The notes: generated from the letters alone by a model not told the origin. DNA of 27,261 nt from Willaertia magna (GCA_902984215.1 CADWAF010001578.1:1-27261); one strand, 5' to 3'; positions 7,523 to 20,000 are shown, counted from the first letter of the stretch. Translations and numbers: made by a program.

Positions 7523-9854
7523 TTAATTTTTGTAATTATTTAAGGCTTTTTCTAAATATTTCACATAGTTAGAATTCATGTGTGTTCCATCAAGGATCAG
7601 TTCTTTCTTCAATGAAATATTATTAGTTAATAAATCCTCAACAAAATCTAAATATTTAAATCCATGTTTCATACATTGAGCCTTTAAATTTATATTAAAT
7701 AATAAAACAGTTTCTCTTGTAATATCTATAACTGGTGGGGCAGGATGGATGAACATATTAAAGTTGTCTTTGTGCTTTTTTAATTCATTCATATAATATT
7801 CCAGAGTTGTTGAGATACCTTCCTGAATATTTTTATATCTTAATTTTTCTATGGCAGTCCATATGCCCTCTATACGAGAAATTTGTAAATGTTAATTAAA
7901 TTAGTACTTACCTCTACAATCAATTTCACCAAACATAAAGATAACGGTAGAGCCCTTTGGTATAGTTTTAATACAACTTGCAAAATTTCTCTTAGGATAA
8001 AAATCACTTTCATTCCTTAAATGATAGCATTTACATCCAGTTACAATCTTTGGTAAAAGAATATAAGGTTTGTCATTCCATTTGATGGTTTGATAAGCAG
8101 GACTTAAACAATGAGATTCACCTAACATAAATATATGATTTTGTTCAATATTTGTAACATTTGTAACTGGAATATTTTTCATTATATATCCAGATAAGAG
8201 TTGACTAATAGTGCATAAATAAGCTTGTTCATTCCTAATTTGTGTAGTATGAAGATCTCTTTTCATTCTCTCTTTTTCAACAATGGCTATAAAATTTGGA
8301 AGGATAGAAATAAAACCAGAAATATAACACATCTTCACAATTGTACATGCCAATGCTATAAAATCTAATTGATTTTGAGTGTATGGTTTTTGACCTTTTA
8401 CTTTCAAATCTATTTGCTTTTTAAATTCTTCTTCATTAAAGTTACTTAAATCCTTTTTAGCAACAACAGACCCATAATTATCAATCCATTTCATTTCATA
8501 ATTTTCTGCAAATTCTTTAGCGTGCTGTCCAGAGTAATAATTCTGACAAACTTCATCTTTGTTTTGAATTGGATCTTTTACAATGTTGAAATCAATTTGA
8601 TTTAAAAAGGAAATAATTTCTTTGCTTGTCAATCCACCAACACCCATTGATAAATTATTTTCACAAAACTTTTTACTTTCTATTAAAGCTTCAGCATATT
8701 TGATGTCAATCTCTAAGGTATGAACTAAATTTAATAAGTGAGATATGTTACTTGGCTCAAGTTTAAGTGCCTCTCTGTACAATTTGACAGATTCATCAAT
8801 ACATGAATGTTCTTTTACTATTAAAGCTATCCAAGCGATAGCTGGTGCCATTGAAACTTCTAATTTTCTTCCTTGAGAAATTACATTCAAAAGTAAATCA
8901 GTTCCCTCTTTTTTAATTACTTTAGAAATTAAAGATTTAGCTTCTCTATTTTCTTGATCTTTTACTAATACTCTTAACATTACATTAATAACTTCTTCAG
9001 AGTCATTATTTTCATTAAATAAATATTTTCCATATTCCATTAATGCTTCTTTGTTTTGTTCATTTTCTTTTAAAACACTTGCAAAACATGAAAAACCTGA
9101 TTGTTTGTCACCCATTTGAATCAAACATTTTCCAATGTGAACTTTTAAAGAATGATATTGATCTTTAATTTCTTGTGGGTTTAAATTTCCAATTTTTTCC
9201 ACTTTTAGTTTTTCAAAAATCTTTTCCAGAATTTGTGCTGCATTGTAAAAATAATAAAGAGCTTCTTTATATCTACCAGATCCATAATATGCTTGACCAA
9301 GTTTTGAATAGGTAGATATGTCCAATTCATTAAGTTTTAGATATTCTTCCAGGTATTGAATGGCTTTGTCATATTTCTCAACTGTTAAATAGATTGTACC
9401 TAAATTATTGATACAACCTTTGTAATCAATATTTAAGTTTTTTAATTCCTCAAAGGCCTCTATTGATTTCTAAAAATAATTTAGTAAAGTACTAAATTAA
9501 TATACATACTTTATATTGTTTAGCTTTAAACCATTCCATGGCTTTTTCGGATAACTTTATCACTTCTTCTCCAACTGTTTGCTTTTTGTCAACAGTCTTT
9601 GCATTGTTTACTTCTTTTTTTATAGAAACAACTTGTTCTTTTTCTTCTATGATTGTGATAAATATATCCATTTTGTCTTTTAGTGCTGTAATTTTCTTTC
9701 CTTTATCGTTTTTCATATCCTCTACTCTTTTCTTCTTTCCATCTAATCCAAATTCTTTTTCTATATAGGTTTTTAATCCCACTAAATCATTGCTATCATT
9801 CCAAGTGATAACCTTTGTAATTTCCGAAACTTCGTCATGAACATAGAGCTTCAT
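7523..9854 (-). CDS. Ubiquitin-like/TPR/SGNH-hydrolase protein
   Basis: Three exons, 9854-9510, 9469-7912 and 7869-7523, give 749 aa; introns 9509-9470 (GTATGT...TAG) and 7911-7870 (GTAAGT...TAG) keep the frame. An ATG at 9926 is also in frame, but 9854 has the A-rich leader and begins the folded region. Residues 1-75 look like a ubiquitin-like or KHA-like fold (MKLYVHDE, then KGKKITALKDKMDIFITII). Residues about 100-400 hold TPR repeats (AMEWFKAKQYKKSIEAFEEL, YYGSGRYKEALYYF, SVKLYREALKLEPSN). Residues about 560-749 look like an SGNH hydrolase: GESH (565-568) with the likely nucleophile Ser567, GEID (629-632) in place of GxND, and DGTH (728-731) giving the Asp/His pair. Substrate is unknown; an ester, lipid or acetyl group is possible. 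It converges on the START-BLUF gene with 18 bp between stops. Confidence 0.85.
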
Positions 9855-10050
9855 TTTTTTCTTTAATTTTTTTATTTTGTAATGAACAACTTTAGCAGTT
9901 TTGTAAAGTGTAAGGTAATCAGTCATGTAATTGAGAAAGGTCGCGTCTATGTTATCACCAAACTCAAAAAAAAGTTGCGGCTCATATGTACGTTTTTTTG
10001 GTGTACCGAAAACATCACTGCCACCTGTGACATTTCAAAAAATAATAAAA
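9855..10050. promoter_or_regulatory. Divergent promoter region
   Basis: This 196-bp interval separates the start of the TPR/SGNH gene (-) from that of the RCC1-like gene (+). Open frames run into it from both sides (ATGs at 9926 minus and 9931 plus), but both real starts more likely lie at its edges, where A-rich leaders occur. No specific motif is recognised. Confidence 0.35.
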
Positions 10051-11283
10051 ATGTCTAAAAACAACACAAAATTGTTTTCCGTTGGGAGGAATGAAAACTT
10101 TCAACTTGCAAGACCAGAAAGTGGTTTAGTAGGAGAAGTTACTGAAATTGAAGGAATAGATCATTTGGCAAGTGAAACAATTTTACGAAATATTAAACAA
10201 TTAGCTTCCGGAAGAAGTCATTTCATAATAACAAGTAAGTAATAAATCAAAATAATTACAATGTGATTTTAATGATTTATAAAAAGCAAATGACAATAGG
10301 ATCTTCTCTTGTGGCAGTAAGTTTGACTTTTGACGAATTTTTATAATATTTATAATTTTAAAGATAACAATTACAATCAATGTGGATTCCCTGATGGAAT
10401 AGCTTCAGTTCAAAAATTAGAAGAAATACCGAACTTTCCAAAATATAAAACAATAGATCATATAGGATGTGGATGGTTTCATAGTATAATTGTTGTTGAC
10501 AAAAACAAAGTAATTTGTGCAGGTCATTCTTATTTTGGCCAAACATTTAATGTTCCAGAACAAGATTATTTTTGTTTAGAATATGACCCAATTCCTAAAG
10601 GAATAATGAATTTAAAAGAAGATGACGTTATTACTCAAGTTTCATGTTCTACATTTTCAACTTCATTAATTGTAAATGGTTGGAAAATTATAACTTGTGG
10701 TGAAATTACAATCCCAGAAGATAAAGATGGATTTGCTATAGGTTGTGAAATGTTTAAAGAAAACAAATTAAAATATTACAAACATTTAGATTCTGGAATA
10801 TTAGCTATCTGTAGAGATAATAATATTTATGTGGCTAACAAAAACGACTCTTTCAAAGTATATTTACAAAATATTCCCTATTTTAGAGTTGGACATATGC
10901 ATGATAGATTCTTTTACAGAAAAGAAAATGATTTTAAATTTTATGAAGGTTATATTTCTGAAACTCAACTAGATGAAGACAGACATTATTTATGTTTACA
11001 ACCAATTTTTGCAAAATATGGAGTAAATGCTGTTGAATTTTGTGTTGGTAATTTTCAATGTTATATTGTTGTGAATAAGAAACAATTTTATAAATTAAAT
11101 GAAGAATTAGATCAATTAGAATTACTTGTAGATGTTGAAAAAGAGACTTATACAATTAAATCAATCGCCACAGGCGCAGCTAATGCTTATTGTTTAGTAA
11201 TTGATAATACTTCAAAATCTGAAGAAAGAATGAAACAATTACTATTTAAGAATGTAAAATTTGCTGACATTACAATTCTCTAA
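10051..11283 (+). CDS. RCC1-repeat (beta-propeller) protein
   Basis: Three exons, 10051-10234, 10287-10316 and 10364-11283, encode 377 aa. Intron 1 is GTAAGT...AAG and intron 2 GTAAGT...AAG. Exon 2 is a 30-nt microexon, and without it the repeat RIFSCGNNNYNQCG, split by the second junction, would be lost. RCC1 signatures recur: LFSVGRNENFQL, IKQLASGRSHFIIT, IDHIGCGWFHSIIV, KVICAGHSYFGQT, VSCSTFSTSLIV and GWKIITCGE. The N-terminal three blades are clear and the C-terminal half is more divergent. RCC1-like propellers serve as guanine-exchange factors or as scaffolds; nothing here picks a partner. The ATG at 9931 in the same frame would add 40 residues of low quality, so I chose 10051 (AAAAATGTC). 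Confidence 0.85.
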
Positions 11284-11356
11284 TATCTATCTATACCTTA
11301 CAAAATAAATAATTCATTTACAAAAAGCATTCGGAAAATAAAAAAAATTAAAAAAA

Positions 11357-12527
11357 ATGCAAGGTTTCTTCCAAAGACATAAACGTAAATTTTTGATCGG
11401 AGGTATTGCCACTGGAGTGTTAAGTGTGGGAGCAGGTGTATTTTATTATTGGTATAAAACTAAGAAAGATGAAAGTCAAGAAAGAGCAAAACGTGAACAA
11501 CAAATGAGATATTTATTTAATGAAAATAAAAAGACATCTAAAATTGCATTATTATCAATTTTACCAAATGTAAGTATTATCATGTTAAAATTAATTAATT
11601 TAAATAAAATAGACATTAGAATATTTATTACAAAGTTATCCAATTGAAACATTAATGGAAGAATTAAAAATTAAAAAGAATCAATTAACATCAGATAAAA
11701 AAAAAGAAATTTGGGAACAAATTAAAATACAAAGTTTTACAAGAGTAATTACAAGTTTATATTCATTATGTTTATTAGATAGTTTAATATGTATTCAAGT
11801 ATCAATGATTGGACGTCATTTATATATGGAACATACATTTAAAAATAAAAAGATTGAAGAAGGAATTGAAGATGAATTATTAAAGAATCATTTATCATTA
11901 TCTACAGATAGAATATCACAACAAAGATTTTTAAATTATGCCGGACATTTTCAAAAGAATGGAATAATTAAATTACAAAATATAATTGAACAACATGTTA
12001 AGAATCATGTTTCTAATCTTTCATTAAGTCATCAATTTTCACCAAATGATTTTAAAGAATTAATTGAATCTATTCGTAAACAAATTGATAATCAATTTGA
12101 AAATCAATCTGATTTATTATTAAATATTTTATTTCCTTCTTCAATTCAAGAAGAAAAGGATGAAAAAGTTTTAATTTTATTAAATGAATTATCTGATTTA
12201 TTAGAATCACCTGAATATTTGAATGTTTCAAAAGAAACTTGTAATTCTGCATTTCATTTATTTTATGAAAGAGTTGAAAATTACATGATTAAATTTACGC
12301 AATCAAATTTACAAAACAATAATACTTTACAACCACCAATAAGAATGTATATGGCAAATATTAATTCATGGATGGCAGCTGAAGTGACCAATATATTAAG
12401 TAAAGTTGTAGATCAAGAAGAAGAAGATCAAGAACAATATACAGATATTGTACATGAAAGTCCATACCTTAATAAGTATTGTATTTTAATTTATGCAAGA
12501 GATTTATTATTTCAACAATCTAAATAA
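11357..12527 (+). CDS. PEX3: Peroxin-3 (peroxisome biogenesis)
   Basis: Two exons, 11357-11569 and 11613-12527, encode 375 aa, matching the usual PEX3 length. The intron (11570-11612) is GTAAGT...ATAG; the later AG at 11634-11635 would break the frame. The N-terminus has a basic cluster (RHKRK, 7-11) followed by one membrane segment (12-33), the usual PEX3 anchor. Family features follow: LSILPN, then IWEQIKIQSFTR (104-115), CLLDSLICIQVSMIGRHLY, and LLNELSDLLESPEYLNV near the C-terminal third, with a final short helix. PEX3 sits in the peroxisome membrane, docks PEX19 and inserts peroxisomal membrane proteins, so this organism should have peroxisomes. It converges on the DCUN1D-like gene with 15 bp between stops. 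Confidence 0.93.
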
Positions 12528-12542
12528 TAATTTACAATAAAT

Positions 12543-13334
12543 TTATTTTTGTTCTTGTAATTTTGAAACAAAGTCATCTATAGCAACAGGCCAAGCATCA
12601 TTTGAATCATAATTTGATAGATTGTCACCAACATTATAAACAAAATCAATAAATAAATCCCATGTATCTCTTTGTATTGCTTTTTTATGTTCTTCTTCTA
12701 TAAAAGTACACCATTGATCAATTTTAGAATATTTATCACTCAAAAGCATTCTCCATGTAGCAGTTGCCATATCATAAGCCATTCCTTTAGATGCTGGATC
12801 TTTAGAATAACCAAATGTCCATAAATAGAATTTCTTAAATTCGGAACGATTAGAAATTAATGGTGCTTCCCATCCTTTCACTTTATCTTTTAATTCTTTT
12901 AAATTATTACATCCATTACGTTTAAATCCTTCAGTAAATTCTTTATGTTTAACTTTATATTGTTCTGTTGCTCCAATTTTATAAAGCATAATTAACATAA
13001 TTCTAGCTTCAGGATCAATTCCAATATCTTCTGCTAATTTTAATAATCCACTAGTTCCTATATAATCTGTATCATCTTCATTATTAGGATCTTTTTCATC
13101 TAAAGCTTGATATTCATTATATAATTTTTCTAAATCATTCGTTGCGGTATTAGCGCTTGTAGTAGTTGATGGTTTAGTAGTTGGTGTAGATGTTGGTGGT
13201 GGAGGTTTATTAGTAGTAGTATTATTATTATTATAAGTTGATGTATTATTAGTAGTTGTGTTGGTAGTTGTCTTTGTTGTTGATGTTGTGTTAGTATTAT
13301 TGCTAGTGCTATGCTTTGAACTGCTGGTACCCAT
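12543..13334 (-). CDS. DCN1-like neddylation factor with N-myristoylation motif
   Basis: A single exon of 263 aa. The N-terminus MGTSSSKH fits the myristoylation pattern (Gly2, Ser6, Lys7). Residues about 8-67 are a low-complexity Thr/Asn/Ser linker with a PPPP run. Residues about 68-260 form the potentiating-neddylation (PONY) domain: GTSGLLKLAEDIGIDPEA, then MAYDMATATWRMLLSDKYS, IDQWCTFIEEEHKKAIQRDT, and NYDSNDAWPVAIDDFV (241-256), the cullin-binding end. The family acts as a co-E3 that helps transfer NEDD8 to cullins, activating CRL ubiquitin ligases. Human DCUN1D3 is also myristoylated and membrane-bound, so this protein may be a membrane-directed type. The UBA domain present in some family members is absent. 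Confidence 0.93.
   Translation of the reverse strand: MGTSSSKHSTSNNTNTTSTTKTTTNTTTNNTSTYNNNNTTTNKPPPPTSTPTTKPSTTTSANTATNDLEKLYNEYQALDEKDPNNEDDTDYIGTSGLLKLAEDIGIDPEARIMLIMLYKIGATEQYKVKHKEFTEGFKRNGCNNLKELKDKVKGWEAPLISNRSEFKKFYLWTFGYSKDPASKGMAYDMATATWRMLLSDKYSKIDQWCTFIEEEHKKAIQRDTWDLFIDFVYNVGDNLSNYDSNDAWPVAIDDFVSKLQEQK
13208..13234. repeat. Short trinucleotide repeat in the DCUN1D linker
   Basis: A TAG/TAT triplet run lies within the DCUN1D-like coding region and encodes the Asn/Thr run of the linker on the minus strand. It is a small, probably length-variable tract. Confidence 0.7.
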
Positions 13335-13749
13335 CTTTATTTTTTTTAATTAATTTGATTTTGTTTGAAATATGTTGGAAATTGGAACCAAGTTTAAAGG
13401 AGAAGAAGTGAAACAAGACACAAGTTGTTTTAATTGGGTTCTGTGATGTGTAGGTTTTTTACCGTTCAATTAGTTTTCGTTTCAATCTTGGTTGTTGGGG
13501 GTATCAAGTTGTAAACTAATTTTTTATAACTGTTCAAAAAAAAAGAAGTTTTAAATATTGTAAATACTTATTAAAAATAGATTCATGGCAATTGGGTAAT
13601 TTAAGCAAAATCTTTAAATGAATGAAAAAAATTAATTTATAACTTTACTTATTTATAAATGTTGCAAAAATTAGAAGAAAATAATTATGTGTAATTACTG
13701 TTTTAATTTGAAAAGTGGATAACGAGTTTCAACTTTACAAAACTACTAT
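13335..13749. other. Intergenic stretch, 415 bp, no gene seen
   Basis: This interval lies upstream of the DCUN1D-like start and downstream of the OSCA stop, both on the minus strand. It is AT-rich with several A and T runs and no ORF with family features. It should hold the DCUN1D promoter and the OSCA 3' UTR. No RNA gene could be recognised. Confidence 0.5.
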
Positions 13750-16700
13750 TTACATATCTTTTTCATTGCTAAAATATTTGAAAGGAGGTTCATAGGCTCT
13801 ACGTATTCTTTTTTTCCATTCTTCTTCTTTTCTTTTTGATATGTCAGTGGAAGAAAATGAGTTGGTTCCATAATTACTCTTAGGTTCTACCACAATTTGC
13901 GCTTTTACACTTTCAGGTATTAATAATGATGGATTATTAGTTGATTGTAAAGAAGTTGTATCCGTGATAACTGGTGAACTTTCTTGAATTTCTTGTTTTT
14001 GTCTATTTAATTTGAAAGTTGTATAAATATTTTTAAGAGGTTTTAAAAATCTTTGTTGTAAGAAAGCTTTAGCAGCACTGTTCTTAGTGTAGTAAAAGAA
14101 CCAAAAAATTGTGACAGCTAAAGTAGTAATTATTTGGATAACCATATGTGGAATAACCCACGGCATAGAACTTATTTTAATACCGAAGAATAAAGCTAAA
14201 CAACCATGGTATATAATTAAAATAAAAATAACTAATGTACTAATCAAATGAACAAGTTTCTTATGTGATTTAAAATTACTTGTCACAACATCTTTACATG
14301 CATTTGTTTGTAAATGGCCATAAATATACATAATAACGTATCTATCAACTAAATGTTTAAATATTAAATATAATAATCCACAACATAAAATAATTGGTGT
14401 AAATAAAGAATTAGCAATACAAATTGCAACAATAGTTAACATATATGGATATTCATACTCAAAATAAAATAAGGTTAATTCACACGCTTTTAATTTTTCT
14501 AATGGTGAACAATTTGGTGCTCTTCTCAATCCATAAAAATAATAGATTATATTGTAAAGACTTAAAATATCTTCAAAGTTTTTAAGTAATGCTGTTTGTA
14601 AAACGTAGTTTAATAAATAAACACCAGCACCAGGTAAAAACATATTATTTAATAATCCTTTAATATCTCCAGCCGCATTAACTAAGTTTACAATAATTGT
14701 ATTAAAACTTGTCAATGAAAACATTGGCATAATCAAAGTAGAGACAGCTAGATAAAGGAATAATCTTGAAATTAATTTTCTCTTATATCTAGATTTAGAT
14801 CTAAATTTAGAGAAATCTTGTGCATACCAAATTCCGTATGGTAAAAGTATGGCAAATAAGTGAAGTAATAATGTAGGTGTATATTGAAATAATAATGAAC
14901 CAAACTCACCAGCGTTTTCTGGAATAAATTATTTAACTAAGGTTAATTAAATAAATATTCAAAACTTACGTTTAAAAGAAAATAATGCATTTTGTAAAAA
15001 TGGTAATTGAGAAATGGATTCTAATGAAGATAATAATGCTGTTGGTGTTGTTAAAAAGATAACTATTAAAACAACAACAATTTGTAATAAGGCATTTCTT
15101 ACTTTATCAACCCAACCGCTGTATGTTAACATATTATCCCAATTAATATCTTCTGGTTCATATGCTTGCTTAATTGTAAATGTAATATATTTATCATTAT
15201 TATTAGTTGTAGTATTGGTACTATTAGTATCATTAGTGTTTGGAGATAAAGATAATTTAGGTTCTTCTTCATCTAATTTCAATTTTACTTGACCCCTTTT
15301 GTAATATTGATCAAGGCATTTACTGGCATCTTCAGCTGTTTCAAAAATAATAAAACCATAATTTAAACATGAAATCATTTCATGATCAGCTCCAGTTTGA
15401 TCTTTTTTAACTTTTTCATACATCTTATCCCAAAGTTCAAATTTTGAACGTAAAGATATTTTCTTTAAAGTAAGTTCCTCAATTTTCTTTTTATAATCCT
15501 TAAAACTACAACAAACATCACCTTCTTCCTTCTTTTTTTGAACATATTCTAAATGTTCTAAAGTATCTAATATTTCTTGGTATTCGTTTTGCATTTGAAT
15601 TCTATCAAAAACATCATAAATTAAAACAGTTTTAGTTACTTTTAAATTTGGACAGAGTTTTTCTCTTACCAATTTATCAAATAAAGGTTCACTTTGAAAA
15701 TCTTTTGGTAAATCATACACCATAACACTATAATTGCTAATTAATCTAGTACTAATATTATTATCTTCTTCTTCTTGATTATCTCCAAAATGTTCTTTTG
15801 TTACAACATCATGGGTCATAAATCTATATAAAAAGAAAATAATTATTCCAGAAACAATATAAGAAAGAATTACGTGAATCATTAAGGCACTTGGACTGTC
15901 CAATACCATTGAAATAGTTGTTGCTAATAAGGCATCATCTGATGGTTTAATTGTTACGCCATTATAATCAAAAATAATATCCCTAATAGAAGACGTTCCA
16001 GTTAAATGAACAGGTAATAAAACTATTAAGCACAATACAGTTATGATAAACATAAATAAAATAGTTTCTTTTTGAAAAAGTAAATAGACAGCAACATCTC
16101 TTGAATATCTGTTATATAATCTCTCCATATCTTCCTTATTATGTTTTTTGGAAACAAATGAAAGCAATACATCATATGAAAAACCATAAAGCTCAACCAA
16201 AAATTCCCAACTTCTTAATGAATGAAATATTATCCATTGTTTAAATTTTTCAAATTTTGTAGGTTCAATTAATGGTGTTGTACTACTTATACTATTTCTA
16301 ACTGGATTATTATCAATTACAATATCTACAATATTTGGTTCAATATTATTATTTACAACACTATTTTCTATTGGTGGTGGTGCTAAAGAATTATTTTGTT
16401 CTAAATCTTGTTCCTCTTCTATTCCTGCGTTATCCATATTTAATAAAACTCCAAATTTTTCTTCTTGTCTATCTCTATTAATAATATAGGAATCATCTAA
16501 AATGTGATCATCTACAGTAACATTTATATCACCACCTTTATCTTTATAATTTAAATAATTATTTTTTGATTTAATATCTTCCTTAACTGTTTTCATTAAT
16601 TGTCTTTTCTTTTTTAAATTAAAAAGTGCTAAGCAAGGTCTAAGTACAAAGACAAATAATAAAAACAGAACAACCCCAATTATTAAATTGGTTACTAATG

Positions 16701-16995
16701 TAAATACTACACCACCGGGTGTTAGATCAACAACAACAGTATCATTAGATGAATTTCCTTTAGCAAAAATACTATTAACTATCTCGTTAGTACCTTGATT
16801 AATATTTTTATCTATGAAATGTACAGTTGGAAGGCGGGTTAGAGTTAATAAACTTGAATGAGAAGAAGAGGAAGAAACTTGGATCAACATTAAAAGTATC
16901 AAAAAGAAAGTAATATCTGCGACTAATTTCATGGCATCACTTCCGAGCATTTTCCTCAAAGAATGAAATTGAGGGCGAAGCACACCAAAAGACAT
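13750..16995 (-). CDS. OSCA/TMEM63-family mechanosensitive cation channel
   Basis: Two exons, 16995-14970 and 14918-13750, encode 1064 aa; the intron 14969-14919 is GTAAGT...CCAG. Membrane segments occur near 23-41, 95-120 (ending LRPCLALF), 308-332 (ETILFMFIITVLCLIVLLPVHLTG in two halves) and 370-393, then a soluble RRM-like region (about 418-615) starting YSVMVYDLPKDF and closing at QAYEPEDINWDNML, the family signature AYEPxDIxWxN. More membrane helices follow (VVVLIVIFLTTPTALL, then FAILLPYGIWYAQDFS in exon 2). The cytosolic tail carries RRAYEPPFKYF. OSCA/TMEM63 proteins open on membrane tension or osmotic stress and pass cations including calcium. The loop at 125-245 is long, acidic and Asn-rich, unlike compact plant members. 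The start has only 51 bp before the next gene's stop. Confidence 0.93.
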
Positions 16996-17046
16996 TTTTT
17001 TTGATTTTGGTTGTCAATTGGAAAGGACTTTGAGTACTTGTTTTTA

Positions 17047-20000
17047 TTATTGCTTTACTTTCTTAGTGGATGGTTCTGCATCACCATTCATTCCTCTCTT
17101 CTTACTTGCAGGAATTAGTTTGATTTGTTCTACTATTTCATCTTTTAATTTACTTGGGTATTCAAAAACGGTATCACTTAAATTTAAAGCATTCTTCCAC
17201 TCTTTAAATAATGTTGGATTGCTTGATTTGAAAGTGTAATTAAAACAACATAATAATTCCGTAAATAATTGTTCATTCACTTTAACCTTCTCCTTTGCCA
17301 TGTACTCTAAAAGAGTAGATACAATTGTTTTGTAATGAGATCCTGTTACTAACTTCAATTTAGTTCCACGGAATGAGAGAGAAACTTGTTTCAAAATAAA
17401 TTCCAATAAAACTAATGCTACAAATGATTTTGTTGAATTATTTTCTAAATTATTGAATAACCTAAATGTTGATTGAACAATTGTTAATAAATGTGAAGCT
17501 TCTTCAGGGTTCAATAATCCCTTTGGTGTACGTAGTGTCTTTAGTTTCTTAGTTACATCAAAAATAAAGGATACTAATCTCTCAATAACATTAGTTCCTA
17601 GGAATGGTAAATTTCTTTTGTTTAATAATGGAAGTGCTTGTTCAACACTAACCCCAACAGTATAATAATTTTCATCAGATTCCATTTCATTTTCATTCTT
17701 CTTTGATTTAAAAAGTATTTTATGTATTACTTTATCAGTTTCTTCTTTCTTTTCAGTAAATAATCTCATTAACCAAAGGTATACAGATAAAATTTCACAA
17801 CTATATTGTAAAGATAAAAGTGGATTACCTTCAGAATTACCATATTGCGCGAAGAACACACAATAATTTACAGCAACATCATAGAAACCTTGTTTAGTTT
17901 CATCATCTAGGTCTACTTTTACTTTTTCATCTAATTCTCCTAATGATTTAATTTGTAGTTCAACAATTTTCTTAAAGATGTGATTATCAATACGAATTTC
18001 TCCAGTTAATTGACTTATAATTACCTCTGATAATTTAAATGTGAAATTTAAAAGTACAACTCCCGGTACAAGTTTAGAACATAGTCCACCTAAAACTTCT
18101 ACTAAATGAAGGGCAAATGCTTTTTCTTGTTTTGATTTATACAAGTCAACAGTTTCTTCATCTTCCATTTCATCATCTCCATCTTTTTCTTCTTTCTTTT
18201 CTTTTTCTTCTTCTTTTGTTAAATAACTGAACATCATTCCAATACATTCAACATTTAAATGTTTTGCAACTGTGAAAAGAACTAAACGAGAAGCAAAAGT
18301 TAAATTTGAATCAGCGTGTATACATGCAATCAAAATTTCACATAATACTTCAACAGGTTCTAATTCACTATCTTGTTTTCCCCATTTGTTAATTACAACA
18401 GTTAAATCTTTAATTATACCTTTACCTTCTTCAGAATCAAGTAAAGGTTCCAAACATTGGAAAATAATAATTTGAGAAATAAAAGTACGAATTGCAATAA
18501 AGAAACTCCATTCAAACCCTTCATTTCTTTCCTTTTCATATTCTTCTATCTTAGTTTGAGTGGTAGTAAGCAATTGCAATAATTGTTTGTTTTCTTTTGA
18601 TTGTTTTGCTGCAATGCTACTTGCAATTTCATAAGACCATTGTTTAGAATTAGTTGTTAATAAATTATGAGTTGAAGGGAAAAGAGAATATTTCGCAGAA
18701 TTAAACTCTTGTACTGCTAAACTATTTAAAAGTTTCTTCAATTTAACACCAGCAATGGTTTTTAAAGAATTATCTTTACTCTTTGAGGAAATTTCAAATA
18801 CCTTCTTTAATAAAATTAATAATTCATCTGGATTAACTTGTTCTTTATCATAAGCATTCACATAAATAGGTAATGATTTAATTAAAAGCAATACTAATTC
18901 AGAATTCTTTTCAAATTCATTCTTACATTTAAAGAATAAATCTAAAATTATTTTAATATTACTTCCTAAAATATTTTTTAATTTAGTATAAGGATTTGAT
19001 TCAGCTTTAAAACTCTTTAATAATTTTTTAATAAAATTGAAATTTTCAATAAATATTTTGGCAATTCCACTTTCCTTCTTTGAATTAGTAAAATATTCTA
19101 TAAATGCTTTAAGGAACGCATTATCTTCAACTAATTTATTAACAAGTAATGTTGGTATATTTTCACATTGTTCCAAAATGTAAAAACATTTTTCACTTAA
19201 TGAATTATTAATTAATTTAATTAAAAAATTATAAAACTTAGTAATTCTAGCATCATTATCATGTAATGATTTAAACAATTCATTAATTACAAATTTTGGA
19301 ATTTCAGCACCTAATAAAACGTCTAAACAAGTATTTGTAAATAAAATATTTGAATTTTCACCATTTGTAAGTAAAGTCATTCTGTCTTTTAGAACAACTG
19401 GAAAATTAACTTGTAAATAGTGATGTAAAATCATGTGTTTAAGTTCATATTCCTTTAACAATGAAATTAAAAATCCATCATCTTTAATCTTATTTTCATT
19501 ATTAACACCACTAGTTATATCAGGTAATGCATTTTCTATAGTTTCAACTAATTTTATATTTTGGTGAAGTTTTAGTTTTTGTAAGAAAACACATAAAGTT
19601 TCAATATTGAATAAAACAGAATCATCTTTTAATTTCAAAAATCCTTCAATAACGTGATCCAAACATTTCTTTAATAATTTATCATTTTGCACTTTTTGAT
19701 TTTTATCTCCAGATTTAAAAATTGCTTCACTAACTAAAATTGAATTAACAAATAAACAAATTATTTGTTGAGTTTTAGGGTTATCTATATTAGACAAATC
19801 TTTAACAATGTAATTATTATAAAATTGGGAAAGGCTAGGAATTGTTGGCAACAAGGCTGTGAAAATAGTTGCCAATGAAATAGTTGTAACAGATCTCTTT
19901 TTACTTCTATCTAAAAGTAAATATAAAAATTGGTAACGATTCTCTGGTGTGAACTTTGAAAGTTTTTGTTGGGCTCTTTCAATAATAAATTTTAGAAGGC

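Noticed and set aside
6020..9854. START-BLUF, TPR/SGNH hydrolase and profilin as one light-lipid gene cluster
   Set aside because: The idea is attractive but the genes lie on opposite strands in a genome without operons, and proximity alone is weak evidence.
9855..9926. N-terminal extension of the TPR/SGNH protein to the ATG at 9926
   Set aside because: The extra 24 residues end in a Lys run that looks like the A-rich leader of the ATG at 9854; kept only as an alternative.
11634..11640. Acceptor near 11635-11641 for the PEX3 intron
   Set aside because: It would shift the frame or give an immediate TGA; the ATAG at 11609-11612 gives the continuous PEX3 sequence.
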